Of a stretch of 10,646 nucleotides of DNA, positions 1 to 6,815 are shown piece after piece. The DNA lies in assembly GCA_030628805.1 (NCBI GenBank), contig DAOVQG010000162.1:1-10646 (forward strand), given 5' to 3'. Origin of the DNA: JAGMDK01 sp023128695 (GTDB lineage: Bacteria; Planctomycetota; Phycisphaerae; UBA1845; Fen-1342). Position numbers and translations under genes: made by a program. The notes beneath the pieces are model-generated. The model searched no databases, had not been told where the DNA came from, and saw only the letters and a list, made by a program, of their open reading frames with translations. Position 1 is the stretch's first letter; each line of letters starts with the position of its first letter.

Positions 1-80
1 CGTGTCGGGCTCGCGGCGTCAGCAGACTCGGTTTGCTTCAGATTACGCACGGCGGGGAGACTTGCAAGCCGCGCCGCCGA

Positions 81-140
81 GTTACTCACAGCCGAGCGGC
101 GACGGTCAGCTTGGGGCTGCTCGGCTCGGCTGTGACTAAC
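81..140. repeat. 17-bp inverted repeat
   Basis: Positions 81–97 (gttactcacagccgagc) are the reverse complement of 124–140 (gctcggctgtgactaac), with one mismatch and a 26-nt loop. It could fold into a hairpin or be the footprint of a small mobile element. There is no T-run after either arm, so a classical intrinsic terminator is unlikely. Confidence 0.55.
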
Positions 141-155
141 GTCGGAGATGGTATC

Positions 156-226
156 AGGGTGCGTCTTGACGCACCATTCTCATTCGGCGACACGTCCATC
201 GAGGTTGGTGCGGCAAGCCGCACCCT
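156..226. repeat. REPIN-like element: two small palindromes in inverted orientation
   Basis: Two perfect 8-bp stems with 2-nt loops lie 31 nt apart: 158–165/168–175 (ggtgcgtc-tt-gacgcacc) and 207–214/217–224 (ggtgcggc-aa-gccgcacc). The outer edges are also inverted copies, agggtgcg at 156–163 and cgcaccct at 219–226. A pair of short palindromes in head-to-head arrangement is the architecture of REPINs, which are dispersed non-coding elements mobilised by RAYT transposases. No RAYT gene is in the window. Whether it is dispersed in the genome cannot be judged from one copy. Confidence 0.5.
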
Positions 227-637
227 ACGCTGGTCATTCGCCGACTTCGTCATCGACAGCCTTCAGCGCCGGGTGCCCGAGCCGGTGCCCTTGCCGAGCG
301 CAACGAAGGCGCAACCAAGAAGTGGCTTGGGTTCTGGTGGCCAATTCAGCTTGGCCGAGGGACCGTGCTCGTTGATGGCGAGGAAAACCGTGGTTGCGCA
401 ACCTGAATCGGCTGGTTGCGCTACGAGTTGCGCGCGGTGATCTCACCGATGACGGCGTTGCGGACCTGGGTTTGCTCGTTGCTGCACGGTGCCGCTCGGC
501 ATGCCGGCCTTCCCCTCCGCGGGCTGGAGAACCTTGGTGCTTTGGTCCGGGTCACTTGCAGGGCGCGCCAGCTCCTGATCCTCTTTCGCGCGTTGTCCGG
601 CGCGGTCCATCATTTTCTTGAAGGTGGTCTCAGCACG

Positions 638-1684
638 CTAGCGGAAACGAGCAGCGACTTCGGATGCCTGCACGCACTTAGACCGAACAGATTTCGAGAA
701 TGGCGTTGACGAGCTCCTGGTTCTCGGGGCCAACGGGGCCTGATGCGAGCATGTATGCCTGCGCCCACCCAAGGAAATCCATGACTGGCGGTCCGATGCA
801 GTCCTCCCAACCAACGTCGAGGTCAGAACATGTGCGCGCTGCCAGATCGCCTCGTCGACGATCGCGTCGTGCTCGCCGTCGTACAGGTCCTCGCGGTGCC
901 GGACCTTCCCCAGGTACGCCGGGTTGGTCAGCATCCGGTACAGTGTGACCTTGTCGAACGGCCGGCCGCCTACCGGTGTGCCCCTGCGCGTCGTCCACTG
1001 CTTCGTCCGCCACGTGCGGCGGTCGAGCTCCTCCAGCACCGGTGCGATCCGTTCGTGCTCCAGGTACAGTTCGAAGATCGCCCGCACGCGGGCCGCCTCG
1101 TCCTCGTTGACGATCAGTTTCGACCCGCCCGGCATCGCGACCAGGTCGTAGCCCAGCAGCGGCTTGCCGCCGGCCCACTTCCCGCGCCGCCGGGCGGCGG
1201 CGATCTTGTCGCGCGTCCGCTCAATGATGATCTCGCGCTCGAACTGGGCAAACGACAACAGGATGTTCAACGTGAGCCGACCCATCGAATCGGTCGTGTT
1301 GAAGTGCTGCGTGACCGACACGAACGAGACGCCGTCTCCGTCGAACTTCTCCATGATCTTCGCGAAGTCGAGCAGCGAGCGGCTGAGCCGGTCAACCTTG
1401 TACACAACGACACAGTCGAGCTTACCGGCCTCGATGTCCGCCAGCAGGCGTTGGAGCGCTGGACGCTCAATGTTTCCGCCGGTGTAGCCGCCGTCGTCGT
1501 ATCGATCAGGCAGGCAGACCCAGCCCTCGTTCTTCTGACTCGCGATGTACGCCTCGCCGGACTCGCGCTGCGCGTCGAGCGAGTTGAAGTCCTGCTGAAG
1601 ACCCTCCTCGGTGCTCTTGCGCGTGTAGATCGCGCAGCGGACGTGCTTGGCCGGTGGTTCGGACTCGCGACGTTTCCTACGCAT
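638..1684 (-). pseudogene. Large serine recombinase, C-terminally truncated
   Basis: Site-specific recombinase of the large serine family, which cuts and rejoins DNA at attachment sites. The resolvase catalytic domain is at about residues 15–165: IYTRKSTEEG with the nucleophile serine, LDAQRES, VYKVDRLSRSL and SFAQFERE. The PF07508-type recombinase domain follows at about 170–285 (GKPLLGYDLV, LTNPAYLGKVRHR, DEAIWQRAH). After residue ~287 (about position 824) the match stops and the last 60 residues are low-complexity read-through. The usual zinc-ribbon and coiled-coil domains, which complete family members of 500 or more residues, are missing. The start codon at 1684 overlaps the end of the DUF2924 gene by 8 bp, a common arrangement for this pair. 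It is probably inactive, because the C-terminal DNA-binding part is needed in the family. Confidence 0.85.
678..826 (-). pseudogene. 3' gene scrap, possibly phosphotransferase-like C-terminus
   Basis: The recombinase homology stops near position 824. In the neighbouring minus-strand frame the sequence then looks protein-like until a TAA stop at 678–680: DLDVGWEDCIGPPVMDFLGW, then AQAYMLASG, ending LVNAILEICSV. The pattern V-x-W-E-D-x-x-x-G-P-P-x-x-D is reminiscent of the metal-binding and following segment of aminoglycoside-phosphotransferase/choline-kinase-like proteins (W-E-x-A-x-x-G-P-P-x-x-D). Only about 48 codons are present, so the family call is tentative. It appears to be the tail of an unrelated gene joined to the recombinase by a deletion or recombination event. 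Confidence 0.3.
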
Positions 1685-1976
1685 TCACGGTCTCCCGCCG
1701 CCGTTTCGGCTCGCCGTTGCGGCCAGCCGGCGCGTTCTTTCTCTTTGCAGCATCCACGACTTTGGCCGCCTTCGGCTTGGCGATCTTGAAGAAGAGCAGC
1801 CCGTTCCAGTGCGAGCCGGTGATCATCTTGGCGATGGCGCTCAGCGAGCGAAAGACCTCGCCGTCGTACTCGAACCCGTCGTCGCGGGCCACCAGTACGT
1901 CGGCTCGCCGCCGGGCACGCTCTGAAAGGTCGCCCTCGGCCAGCGACTGAATCCGCCACGCGATCCGCCGGCTCAT
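1677..1976 (-). pseudogene. DUF2924 family protein, internally shortened
   Basis: Small protein family of unknown function, often encoded just upstream of large serine recombinases in phage-derived or integrative loci. The helical part RRIAWRIQSLAEGDLSERAR and the C-terminal part DGFEYDGEVFRSLSAIAK, then GSHWNGLLFF, are clear matches. From what I know of the family, roughly 50–60 residues normally lie between these blocks, including a basic linker and a small beta segment. Here they are separated by only about ten residues (RRADVLVARD), so an in-frame internal deletion is likely. The first in-frame ATG close to the homology is at 1976. A longer frame reaches 2180, but its beginning is antisense to the substrate-binding protein remnant and is not credible. 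About ten residues just before the ATG (EATPHRRL) may be residual family sequence. The last ~25 residues are Lys/Arg-rich. Confidence 0.7.
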
Positions 1977-2083
1977 CAGCCGACGGTGTGGCGTAGCTTC
2001 TCTGGAGGGTCCTTGATCTCCAGCCACCAGGAACTGCACCGCTCGCTCTCCAGCCAGTCTGGAACTTGGCCGTCGAGCTGCAT
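1976..2083 (-). other. Short possible ORF coupled to DUF2924
   Basis: A 35-codon minus-strand frame starts at an ATG at 2083 and reads MQLDGQVPDWLESERCSSWW, then LEIKDPPEKLRHTVG. It ends in TGA overlapping the putative DUF2924 start (TGATG). Its composition, with Trp, Glu, Asp and Leu, is more protein-like than random frames here, and the stop/start overlap suggests translational coupling. It may be the tail of a gene whose front was lost at the junction near 2100. I do not recognise it, and chance remains likely. Confidence 0.25.
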
Positions 2084-2118
2084 CCTTCTTGACGGGGTGC
2101 GGAGATGGAGATAGGGTG

Positions 2119-2694
2119 AGACTGCACATCTCTACCGACGTGCTGCGGAATCTGCTGCGAAAGAACCACATCGAGTGCACAGAGGTTGATGTCGGCTTCG
2201 ATTACGGCCAGCTCATTACCGGGAAAATCGACGCCCAATGGGCCTTCACTACCACTGCCGGCCTTGATCTACCGGCCAAGGGCGTTGAAATCAACATCAT
2301 CAGCCCCGCAGATTACGGCATCGTCACCCATGGCTACACCATCTTCGCCACGGAGAAGACCATCAAAGAAAGGCCGGACGACGTCCTGCGATTCCTTCGA
2401 GCATCGTTCCGGGGAATCAAATACACGATTGAACACCCAGAGGATGCGATCAAGCTCTTCTTGAAGCGCGACTCGACGCTCGACGAGGCCTTCAACCTGC
2501 GACGGCTGAAGGTCTACAACAGCCTCACCAGCAACAGCGACAGGTACCCGCCGGGCTACATGGATAGGAAGATGTTCCAGGAAACCTACGACCGCCTCGT
2601 CGAGGAGAAGGTCATCGCCAAGCCGTTCGACGTGACGGACGCCTACACCACCGAGTTCCTCGAAAAAATCTACCGCAGGCCGTTCCCTGACTAG
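2119..2694 (+). pseudogene. ABC substrate-binding protein (NMT1/THI5-like), 5'-truncated
   Basis: C-terminal two thirds of a periplasmic solute-binding protein of the SsuA/TauA/ThiY superfamily (NMT1/THI5-like), which delivers small organic molecules to an ABC importer. Recognisable segments are VDVGFDYGQLITGKIDAQWA, where the ligand-binding lobe is reached, then YGIVTHGYTIFATEKTIKER, DVLRFLRASFRGIKYTIEHP and the terminal AYTTEFLEKIYRRP. The signal peptide and first ~130–140 residues are missing. An ATG at 2089 keeps the frame open, but its first ~10 codons are foreign, so the break lies at about 2110–2130. The following ATPase and permease remnants fit the usual order of such operons. Pyrimidine, sulfonate or similar ligands are typical of the superfamily, but the ligand here is unknown. 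It should not be exported or functional. Confidence 0.8.
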
Positions 2695-2734
2695 TGCTGG
2701 TTTCGGCCAGCGTGTTTCGCGGCGACGAGCCTGC

Positions 2735-2867
2735 GCTAGGCCCGGCATTTATGCCGGGTTGAAAAGCTGGAGTAACACCCCTCCCCTCCCCCGCCGCCTC
2801 CGGCGGCGGGGGAGGGGAGTAAAGACATAGGATACTTCGTCTACCCGGCATGAATGCCGGGCCTAGC
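2735..2867. repeat. MITE-like element with three nested palindromes
   Basis: The 25-bp ends at 2735–2759 and 2843–2867 are inverted copies with one mismatch, and each end is itself a palindrome (cccggcat-tt-atgccggg and cccggcat-ga-atgccggg). In the middle, 2781–2798 pairs perfectly with 2802–2819 across a 3-nt loop, an 18-bp C-rich/G-rich stem. The element has no coding capacity and sits between the remnants of two genes of one operon. The layout suggests a non-autonomous mobile element or a REPIN-like unit with a third hairpin. In RNA it would form a very stable structure that could end transcription or limit expression of the downstream ATPase. Confidence 0.7.
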
Positions 2868-2932
2868 ACCGCATGGCGAAACTATCTCGCCGAAAACCAC
2901 ATTAGCGGGCGGCGACCGACGGCAACAGCCCC

Positions 2933-3325
2933 ATGGTGGAACTAGAGAAAATTGACAAGCGCTACAAGTCCGCGAACGGGAGCGTCCACGCCCTTCGGGA
3001 TGTCTCCTTCACGGTGCGGAAGGGCGAGTTCATCTCGCTTATCGGACCGAGCGGTTGTGGGAAAAGTACCCTCATCAAAATTATTGGCGACATCATCGAA
3101 CCGACCGAAGGCTCGGTCACCATCGAGGGCCTGCCCGCCCGCGACGCCCGCCTCAAGGGCATGTTCAGCTACGTCTTCCAGAACCCCGTCCTGCTGCCTT
3201 GGCGGCGCGTCGTGGATAACCTCAAGCTCCCGCTCGAAATCCTCCACCGCAAGGCCCACGATTGGACACTTGGTCAAGACGTCATCATAACTACTTGGAC
3301 ACGCCACTCATGTTCACTGGGATAG
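2933..3325 (+). pseudogene. ABC importer ATPase, C-terminal half deleted
   Basis: Cytoplasmic ATP-binding subunit of a nitrate/sulfonate/taurine-type ABC importer (SsuB/TauB-like). The Walker A motif GPSGCGKST is at residues 38–46, and the Q-loop is at 80–90 in YVFQNPVLLPWR with glutamine 83. The segment to about HRKAHD (residue 110, near 3260) matches the family; afterwards about 20 unrelated codons lead to a stop. The signature motif LSGGQ, Walker B and H-loop are all absent; complete proteins have about 250–270 residues. The protein cannot hydrolyse ATP productively. The start at 2933 gives the expected family N-terminus (LEKIDKRY), though no strong ribosome-binding site precedes it. Confidence 0.85.
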
Positions 3326-3411
3326 CGATGATCTCAGTCGGAGGCATCCTTTTCTTTGGAATCGTCGCCTACTTGGAGCGGCCAATCGTCTTTTGGAATG
3401 AACCTTCCTAA
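3289..3411 (+). pseudogene. ABC importer permease, last ~40 codons only
   Basis: Too short and out of frame to show as a normal gene, but the translation in the frame of position 3289 reads NYLDTPLMFTGIAMISVGG, then ILFFGIVAYLERPIVFWNE, followed by PS and a TAA stop at 3409–3411. This is the typical end of SsuC/TauC-like permeases: a D-T-P stretch, the last transmembrane helix, then a charged L-E-R and an aromatic tail. The ATPase frame breaks off about 30 nt earlier. A deletion has therefore removed the second half of the ATPase gene and the first ~210 codons of the permease, and the two remnants are in different frames. Confidence 0.65.
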
Positions 3412-3435
3412 ACTCATAGGCGGCTTTTCTTGCAC

Positions 3436-3439
3436 AGGA
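3436..3439 (+). promoter_or_regulatory. Ribosome-binding site for the membrane protein gene
   Basis: AGGA lies 9 nt before the ATG at 3449. It supports this start over the in-frame ATGs at 3356 and 3398, which lie inside the permease remnant. Confidence 0.5.
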
Positions 3440-3448
3440 CCACAACAA

Positions 3449-4732
3449 ATGCTGGCAGATTCAACAGACCTCCTAAACGCGTTAAGCCAATTGGCCATAC
3501 CCCATTTGCTGGTCATCGCTGGCTCGATCGGGTTCTTCTTTGGCCAAGCAAAGAGATTCCGCAACTGGTTCTCCTTGTCTCCCGTTGCCGGAAAGAGGGT
3601 AAGTCTCATCGCTCTGATCTTGCTCGGACTCGGCATAACGGGAAGCGCCGTGGTTTACGTCCAACAACAACCTGCTGTTCGAGATTGGATTCCCAAGTAC
3701 ATCTTTCCCATAGCATCCACGCTGGTAGCAATCGGCGGGCTTCTCTGTATTGGCAGATATTTGCGTAGAACCATGCGTGGCATTCACACTCTAGCACGAT
3801 CTCATAGGAACCCCCAAAACCTGATAGGGCAGTCCGAGGCGAGGAGAAGCCTGGAAGCTCTAGGCTCAAGTCTAGCCGAGAAAGGTGAGCAGAGTTTGGC
3901 GCATCTTAACGACAATCTGTATTCGCATACCAGCACCAACATCAGCGCACTTGCGAAAGGAGTGCAGGACGCACAACATCGACTGATCCAAAGGGTTGAA
4001 GATGCGACACGGAGCATATATCCTGGATTCGGAGCTATTTTTGCGAAGGCCTACGAGCTGATTCAGGAAGCCGAAAGAGAACTGTGGTTCGTCAACTTCA
4101 CCCCGTATTTTGGGGATATACATCGCAACGTGCGTAGCATTGCGATTGATTATGCCACACGGACCAAGGGTCGAGATATTAGCAAGGATGTCGACACCTT
4201 CATGACAGCCTTCAAAACACGGATAAGCGACGTGCATATGGTCAGAGTCCTCACGTTGTGGTGCGACGTGGAATGGTACAGGGAGGCTGGAGTCGGTGAT
4301 AAACGGAGGAGGGACCAAATCCCTGCCATGGAGAAGTTCATTGGGCCGATTGTCGAGAACCGGGAGGAATACCGCAAGCTTGTGAATGCAGACGCTGTAT
4401 TGGATAACATGCGACGGGCGAAGGCAGAGATTGCAACTATTGCGGATGCCAGGGGAGAGGAGTTAGGTAACTTTGACTACTACGAAGCCACGTCACTGCC
4501 AATTCAACTTCTGATTGCAGGGTTGCCCGGGAAAGGTGGGCAGGGCGAGGACAGATTCGGCTGTTTGACATTCATGGTTGGTGCGGAAATGTTGCCTGGG
4601 ATTGAGACTGGGGAAGAAGCAGGGATCTATACAGAGGTGAACAGAGTAGTGCAAGTGTACAAGAAGGTGGCAGGGGCGCTTATCAAGGGGGCGCACCGAT
4701 CGTTTTACAGGAGAGGAAAGACCATGGAATGA
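3449..4732 (+). CDS. Membrane-anchored hypothetical protein with soluble C-terminal domain
   Basis: Not recognised as a named family. With the ATG at 3449 the protein has 427 residues. Three hydrophobic segments at about 16–33, 50–71 and 82–105 are likely transmembrane helices. A polar, probably helical region (120–185) follows, and then a soluble domain beginning FGAIFAKAYELIQEAERELW at about 194, with ELWFVNFTPYFG, MVRVLTLWCDVEW, LPIQLLIAGLP and GCLTFMVGAEM. The alternation of a helix before E-L-W-F-V and later Q-L-L-I-A-G and C-L-T-F-M-V-G strands is reminiscent of phospholipase-D-like sensor domains, but no HKD motif is present, so catalysis of that kind is not expected. The gene uses many AGA, AGG and ATA codons and is clearly lower in GC than its neighbours, suggesting recent transfer. 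It lies 83 nt before the carbamoyltransferase start. A sensory or effector role at the membrane is only a guess. Confidence 0.75.
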   Translation: MLADSTDLLNALSQLAIPHLLVIAGSIGFFFGQAKRFRNWFSLSPVAGKRVSLIALILLGLGITGSAVVYVQQQPAVRDWIPKYIFPIASTLVAIGGLLCIGRYLRRTMRGIHTLARSHRNPQNLIGQSEARRSLEALGSSLAEKGEQSLAHLNDNLYSHTSTNISALAKGVQDAQHRLIQRVEDATRSIYPGFGAIFAKAYELIQEAERELWFVNFTPYFGDIHRNVRSIAIDYATRTKGRDISKDVDTFMTAFKTRISDVHMVRVLTLWCDVEWYREAGVGDKRRRDQIPAMEKFIGPIVENREEYRKLVNADAVLDNMRRAKAEIATIADARGEELGNFDYYEATSLPIQLLIAGLPGKGGQGEDRFGCLTFMVGAEMLPGIETGEEAGIYTEVNRVVQVYKKVAGALIKGAHRSFYRRGKTME

Positions 4733-4805
4733 CCGTGAACAGGGTTATGTGCGCGAGCAGTGAGTAGGTGAGTCGGTGCGTTTCTAGCGAAGCAGGCATG
4801 GTAGT

Positions 4806-4810
4806 GAAGG
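4806..4810 (+). promoter_or_regulatory. Ribosome-binding site deciding the carbamoyltransferase start
   Basis: GAAGG ends 5 nt before the ATG at 4816. The alternative starts (GTG 4768, ATG 4798) have no comparably spaced site and would add residues not expected before the family's V-L-G-V-N start. Confidence 0.45.
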
Positions 4811-4815
4811 CAAAC

Positions 4816-6807
4816 ATGAATGGGGTTCACGTCTTAGGCGTGAATTCCGCCTATCATGAGCCCGCCGCGTGTTTGCTGCGGGATGGGGAGGTCGTGGCGG
4901 CGGCTGAGGAGGAGCGGTTTAATCGGGTTCGGCATGGGAAGCCGGCGGACCTGTTGAATCCGCATTTTCTGCCGGAACGGTCGATCCGATTCTGCCTCGA
5001 ATACGCGGGGATCAAGCCGCGTGACTTGAGCCACATCGGGTACTCGTTTGTGCCGGGCACGCGGTTTGTGTTCAATGCGCGGCTGGACGAGGAGACCGTG
5101 CCGGGAGCCGCGGGTACCGCCGCGGGCGAACAGGAGTTCTACCGCCTGCTCCGCCTGGTGCCCGGGAGACTGAGCGAGTTGCTCGGCGAAGACATCACGG
5201 ACCGGTTCCACTGGCTTGAGCATCACCTTTGCCACGCCGCGAGCGCCTTCTTTGTATCCCCGTTTGAGGAGGCGGCCATTCTGAGCGTGGACGGAATCGG
5301 GGAGGCCGCGAGTATCTGGCTCGGGGTGGGTAAGGGCAATCAGATGCGCGCAGTCCGCGAGATCCAGCATCCCAATTCGCTGGGCTTCCTTTGGACGAAG
5401 ACGTCACGCTTCCTAGGTTTCGGTCCCTATGGCCAATGGAAGGTCATGGGGTTGGCGGGCTATGGAGACGCCGATCGTTATTACGCCGCGTTCCGCGGCT
5501 TCGTGTCGTTTGATGAAGACGGCCATTTCACGATCGACCCCCGACGGCTGCAATTCCGTACGCTGGACTGCTCTCGCTTCGAGGAATTGTTCGGTCCGGA
5601 GCGGCAGCCGAGCGAGCCGATCGATCAGCGGCACGAGGACATCGCGGCGGCGCTCCAACGCGTCACGAACGAGGCCCTGCTCGCGCTGGCGCGGTATCTC
5701 CATCGGGAGACTGGCTGCCGCTATCTTTGCCAGGCGGGCGGCGTCGCCCTGAACTGCATCGCCAACCGGGTGATTTTGGAAGAGGGGCCGTTCGAGCGGT
5801 CGTTCATTCAGCCGGCAGCTAACGACGCTGGGACGGCGCTGGGTGCGGCCTACTACATATGGAACCAGATGCTCGGCCAAGCACGCGCTCCGGCGATGTC
5901 GCACGTCTACCTCGGGCCGGCCTACGGCGAAGAAGGCCTGCAGGACGCAGGGTTGCCCGCGGATGCGTCGGTCACGCGGCACACCCATATCGAACCCGTT
6001 GTTGCCGAGCTGCTCGCCCGGGGCGAGATCGTGGCTTGGTTTCAGGGCCGTATGGAGTTCGGCCCGCGGGCGTTGGGGAACCGCAGCATCCTTGCCGATC
6101 CCCGGCGTGCGGACGTTGTTCATCGGATTAACGATTGCATCAAGCACCGGGAGTACTTCCGGCCCTTCGCCGCCAGCGTTCTCAGCGAAACCGCGGACGA
6201 GTGGTTCGAGATGGTGAAGCCGAGTGCAAGCGACGGGTTCATGCTTGTTGCCCGCAAGGTCCGTCCGGACAAGCTGGGGCTGATCCCCGCCGTTACGCAC
6301 GTGGACGACACTTGTCGGCTGCAATGCGTTGATCGGAATAGCAACCCGCGTTTCCATGCGTTGATTGCCGCGTTTAACCAGCTCACCGGCGTGCCCCTCC
6401 TGCTGAACACCTCGTTCAACGACCAGGAACCGATCATCTGTTCGCCCCAAGACGCGGTCAACACGTGCCTTAAGGCTGGAATTCGGTTCCTTGCCATTGG
6501 CGACGACCTCGTGGAATTCAAGCAGACTGTCACTGAGGCCGGCGAGTATGCGGAGTCTTCCACTTCCACGTCGTCACTACCCGCGGATTCTGGCCGTGGT
6601 TCGCCGCCGCAAAGCGCGTCTCCCGCCGTCGTTCCGAGCGGGACTGCGTCTCGGCAAGCGTCCCCGCGTTCGACACACACTGACGAAGCGGCAAACGTAG
6701 CTGTAGTCGAGGAAGTAACGCAATCGGATGAGCTCGCGGCCACCACCGCTCCGGAGGACACTGACCCGCTTGAACAGCCGGTGAAGATTGCTTTCCGGAG
6801 CCGTTAG
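4816..6807 (+). CDS. Carbamoyltransferase (NodU/CmcH/TobZ family)
   Basis: Transfers a carbamoyl group from carbamoyl phosphate, through a carbamoyl-adenylate, to a hydroxyl of a small molecule. Relatives act on Nod factors, cephamycin, tobramycin and other antibiotics. With the ATG at 4816 it has 663 residues. The N-terminal Kae1/TsaD-like domain shows VLGVNSAYHEPAACLLRDG (about 6–24), the metal-binding HHLCHAASAF (136–145), LSVDGIGE with an aspartate at about 159, and PAANDAGTALGAA (about 333–345). The C-terminal domain shows FQGRMEFGPRALGNRSILAD (409–428), RPFAASVL and LLLNTSFND. All key family motifs are intact, so it should be active. After the normal family end (about residue 570) there is an extra tail of about 90 residues rich in Ser, Thr, Pro and acidic residues. 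It is the first gene of a cassette with two further genes. The substrate cannot be inferred. Confidence 0.93.
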   Translation: MNGVHVLGVNSAYHEPAACLLRDGEVVAAAEEERFNRVRHGKPADLLNPHFLPERSIRFCLEYAGIKPRDLSHIGYSFVPGTRFVFNARLDEETVPGAAGTAAGEQEFYRLLRLVPGRLSELLGEDITDRFHWLEHHLCHAASAFFVSPFEEAAILSVDGIGEAASIWLGVGKGNQMRAVREIQHPNSLGFLWTKTSRFLGFGPYGQWKVMGLAGYGDADRYYAAFRGFVSFDEDGHFTIDPRRLQFRTLDCSRFEELFGPERQPSEPIDQRHEDIAAALQRVTNEALLALARYLHRETGCRYLCQAGGVALNCIANRVILEEGPFERSFIQPAANDAGTALGAAYYIWNQMLGQARAPAMSHVYLGPAYGEEGLQDAGLPADASVTRHTHIEPVVAELLARGEIVAWFQGRMEFGPRALGNRSILADPRRADVVHRINDCIKHREYFRPFAASVLSETADEWFEMVKPSASDGFMLVARKVRPDKLGLIPAVTHVDDTCRLQCVDRNSNPRFHALIAAFNQLTGVPLLLNTSFNDQEPIICSPQDAVNTCLKAGIRFLAIGDDLVEFKQTVTEAGEYAESSTSTSSLPADSGRGSPPQSASPAVVPSGTASRQASPRSTHTDEAANVAVVEEVTQSDELAATTAPEDTDPLEQPVKIAFRSR

Positions 6808-6815
6808 CCTGCACG

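Larger units (their letters stand above)
1..677. other. Gene-poor stretch with repeats
   Basis: No reading frame here looks like a real protein. The open frames on both strands are rich in Arg, Pro, Ser and Ala and show no recognisable motif, as expected from GC-rich non-coding DNA or long-decayed genes. The stretch holds a 17-bp inverted repeat and a REPIN-like double hairpin, listed separately. One short minus-strand frame near 430–480 reads like a protein tail (VRNAVIGEITARNS then stop), but it is too short to assign. This may be the far flank of the mobile-element remnant that contains the recombinase. Confidence 0.5.

Noticed and set aside
156..226. CRISPR-like repeats
   Set aside because: Only two palindromes in inverted, not direct, orientation, with no regular spacers or cas genes.
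33..709. Plus-strand ORFs of 135 and 97 codons at the left end
   Set aside because: They overlap each other and repeat elements, have compositional bias and no recognisable motifs.
830..1789. Long plus-strand open frame of 319 codons opposite the recombinase
   Set aside because: It is antisense to clear serine recombinase and DUF2924 coding sequence and shows no motif; a GC-rich shadow frame.
2781..2820. Intrinsic terminator between substrate-binding protein and ATPase genes
   Set aside because: The stem is strong but is not followed by a T-run, and it is the centre of a larger inverted-repeat element, so a mobile-element explanation is preferred, though it may still affect transcription.
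5413..6450. Minus-strand open frame of 345 codons opposite the carbamoyltransferase
   Set aside because: The plus strand encodes an intact carbamoyltransferase with all motifs; the antisense frame has no recognisable domain.
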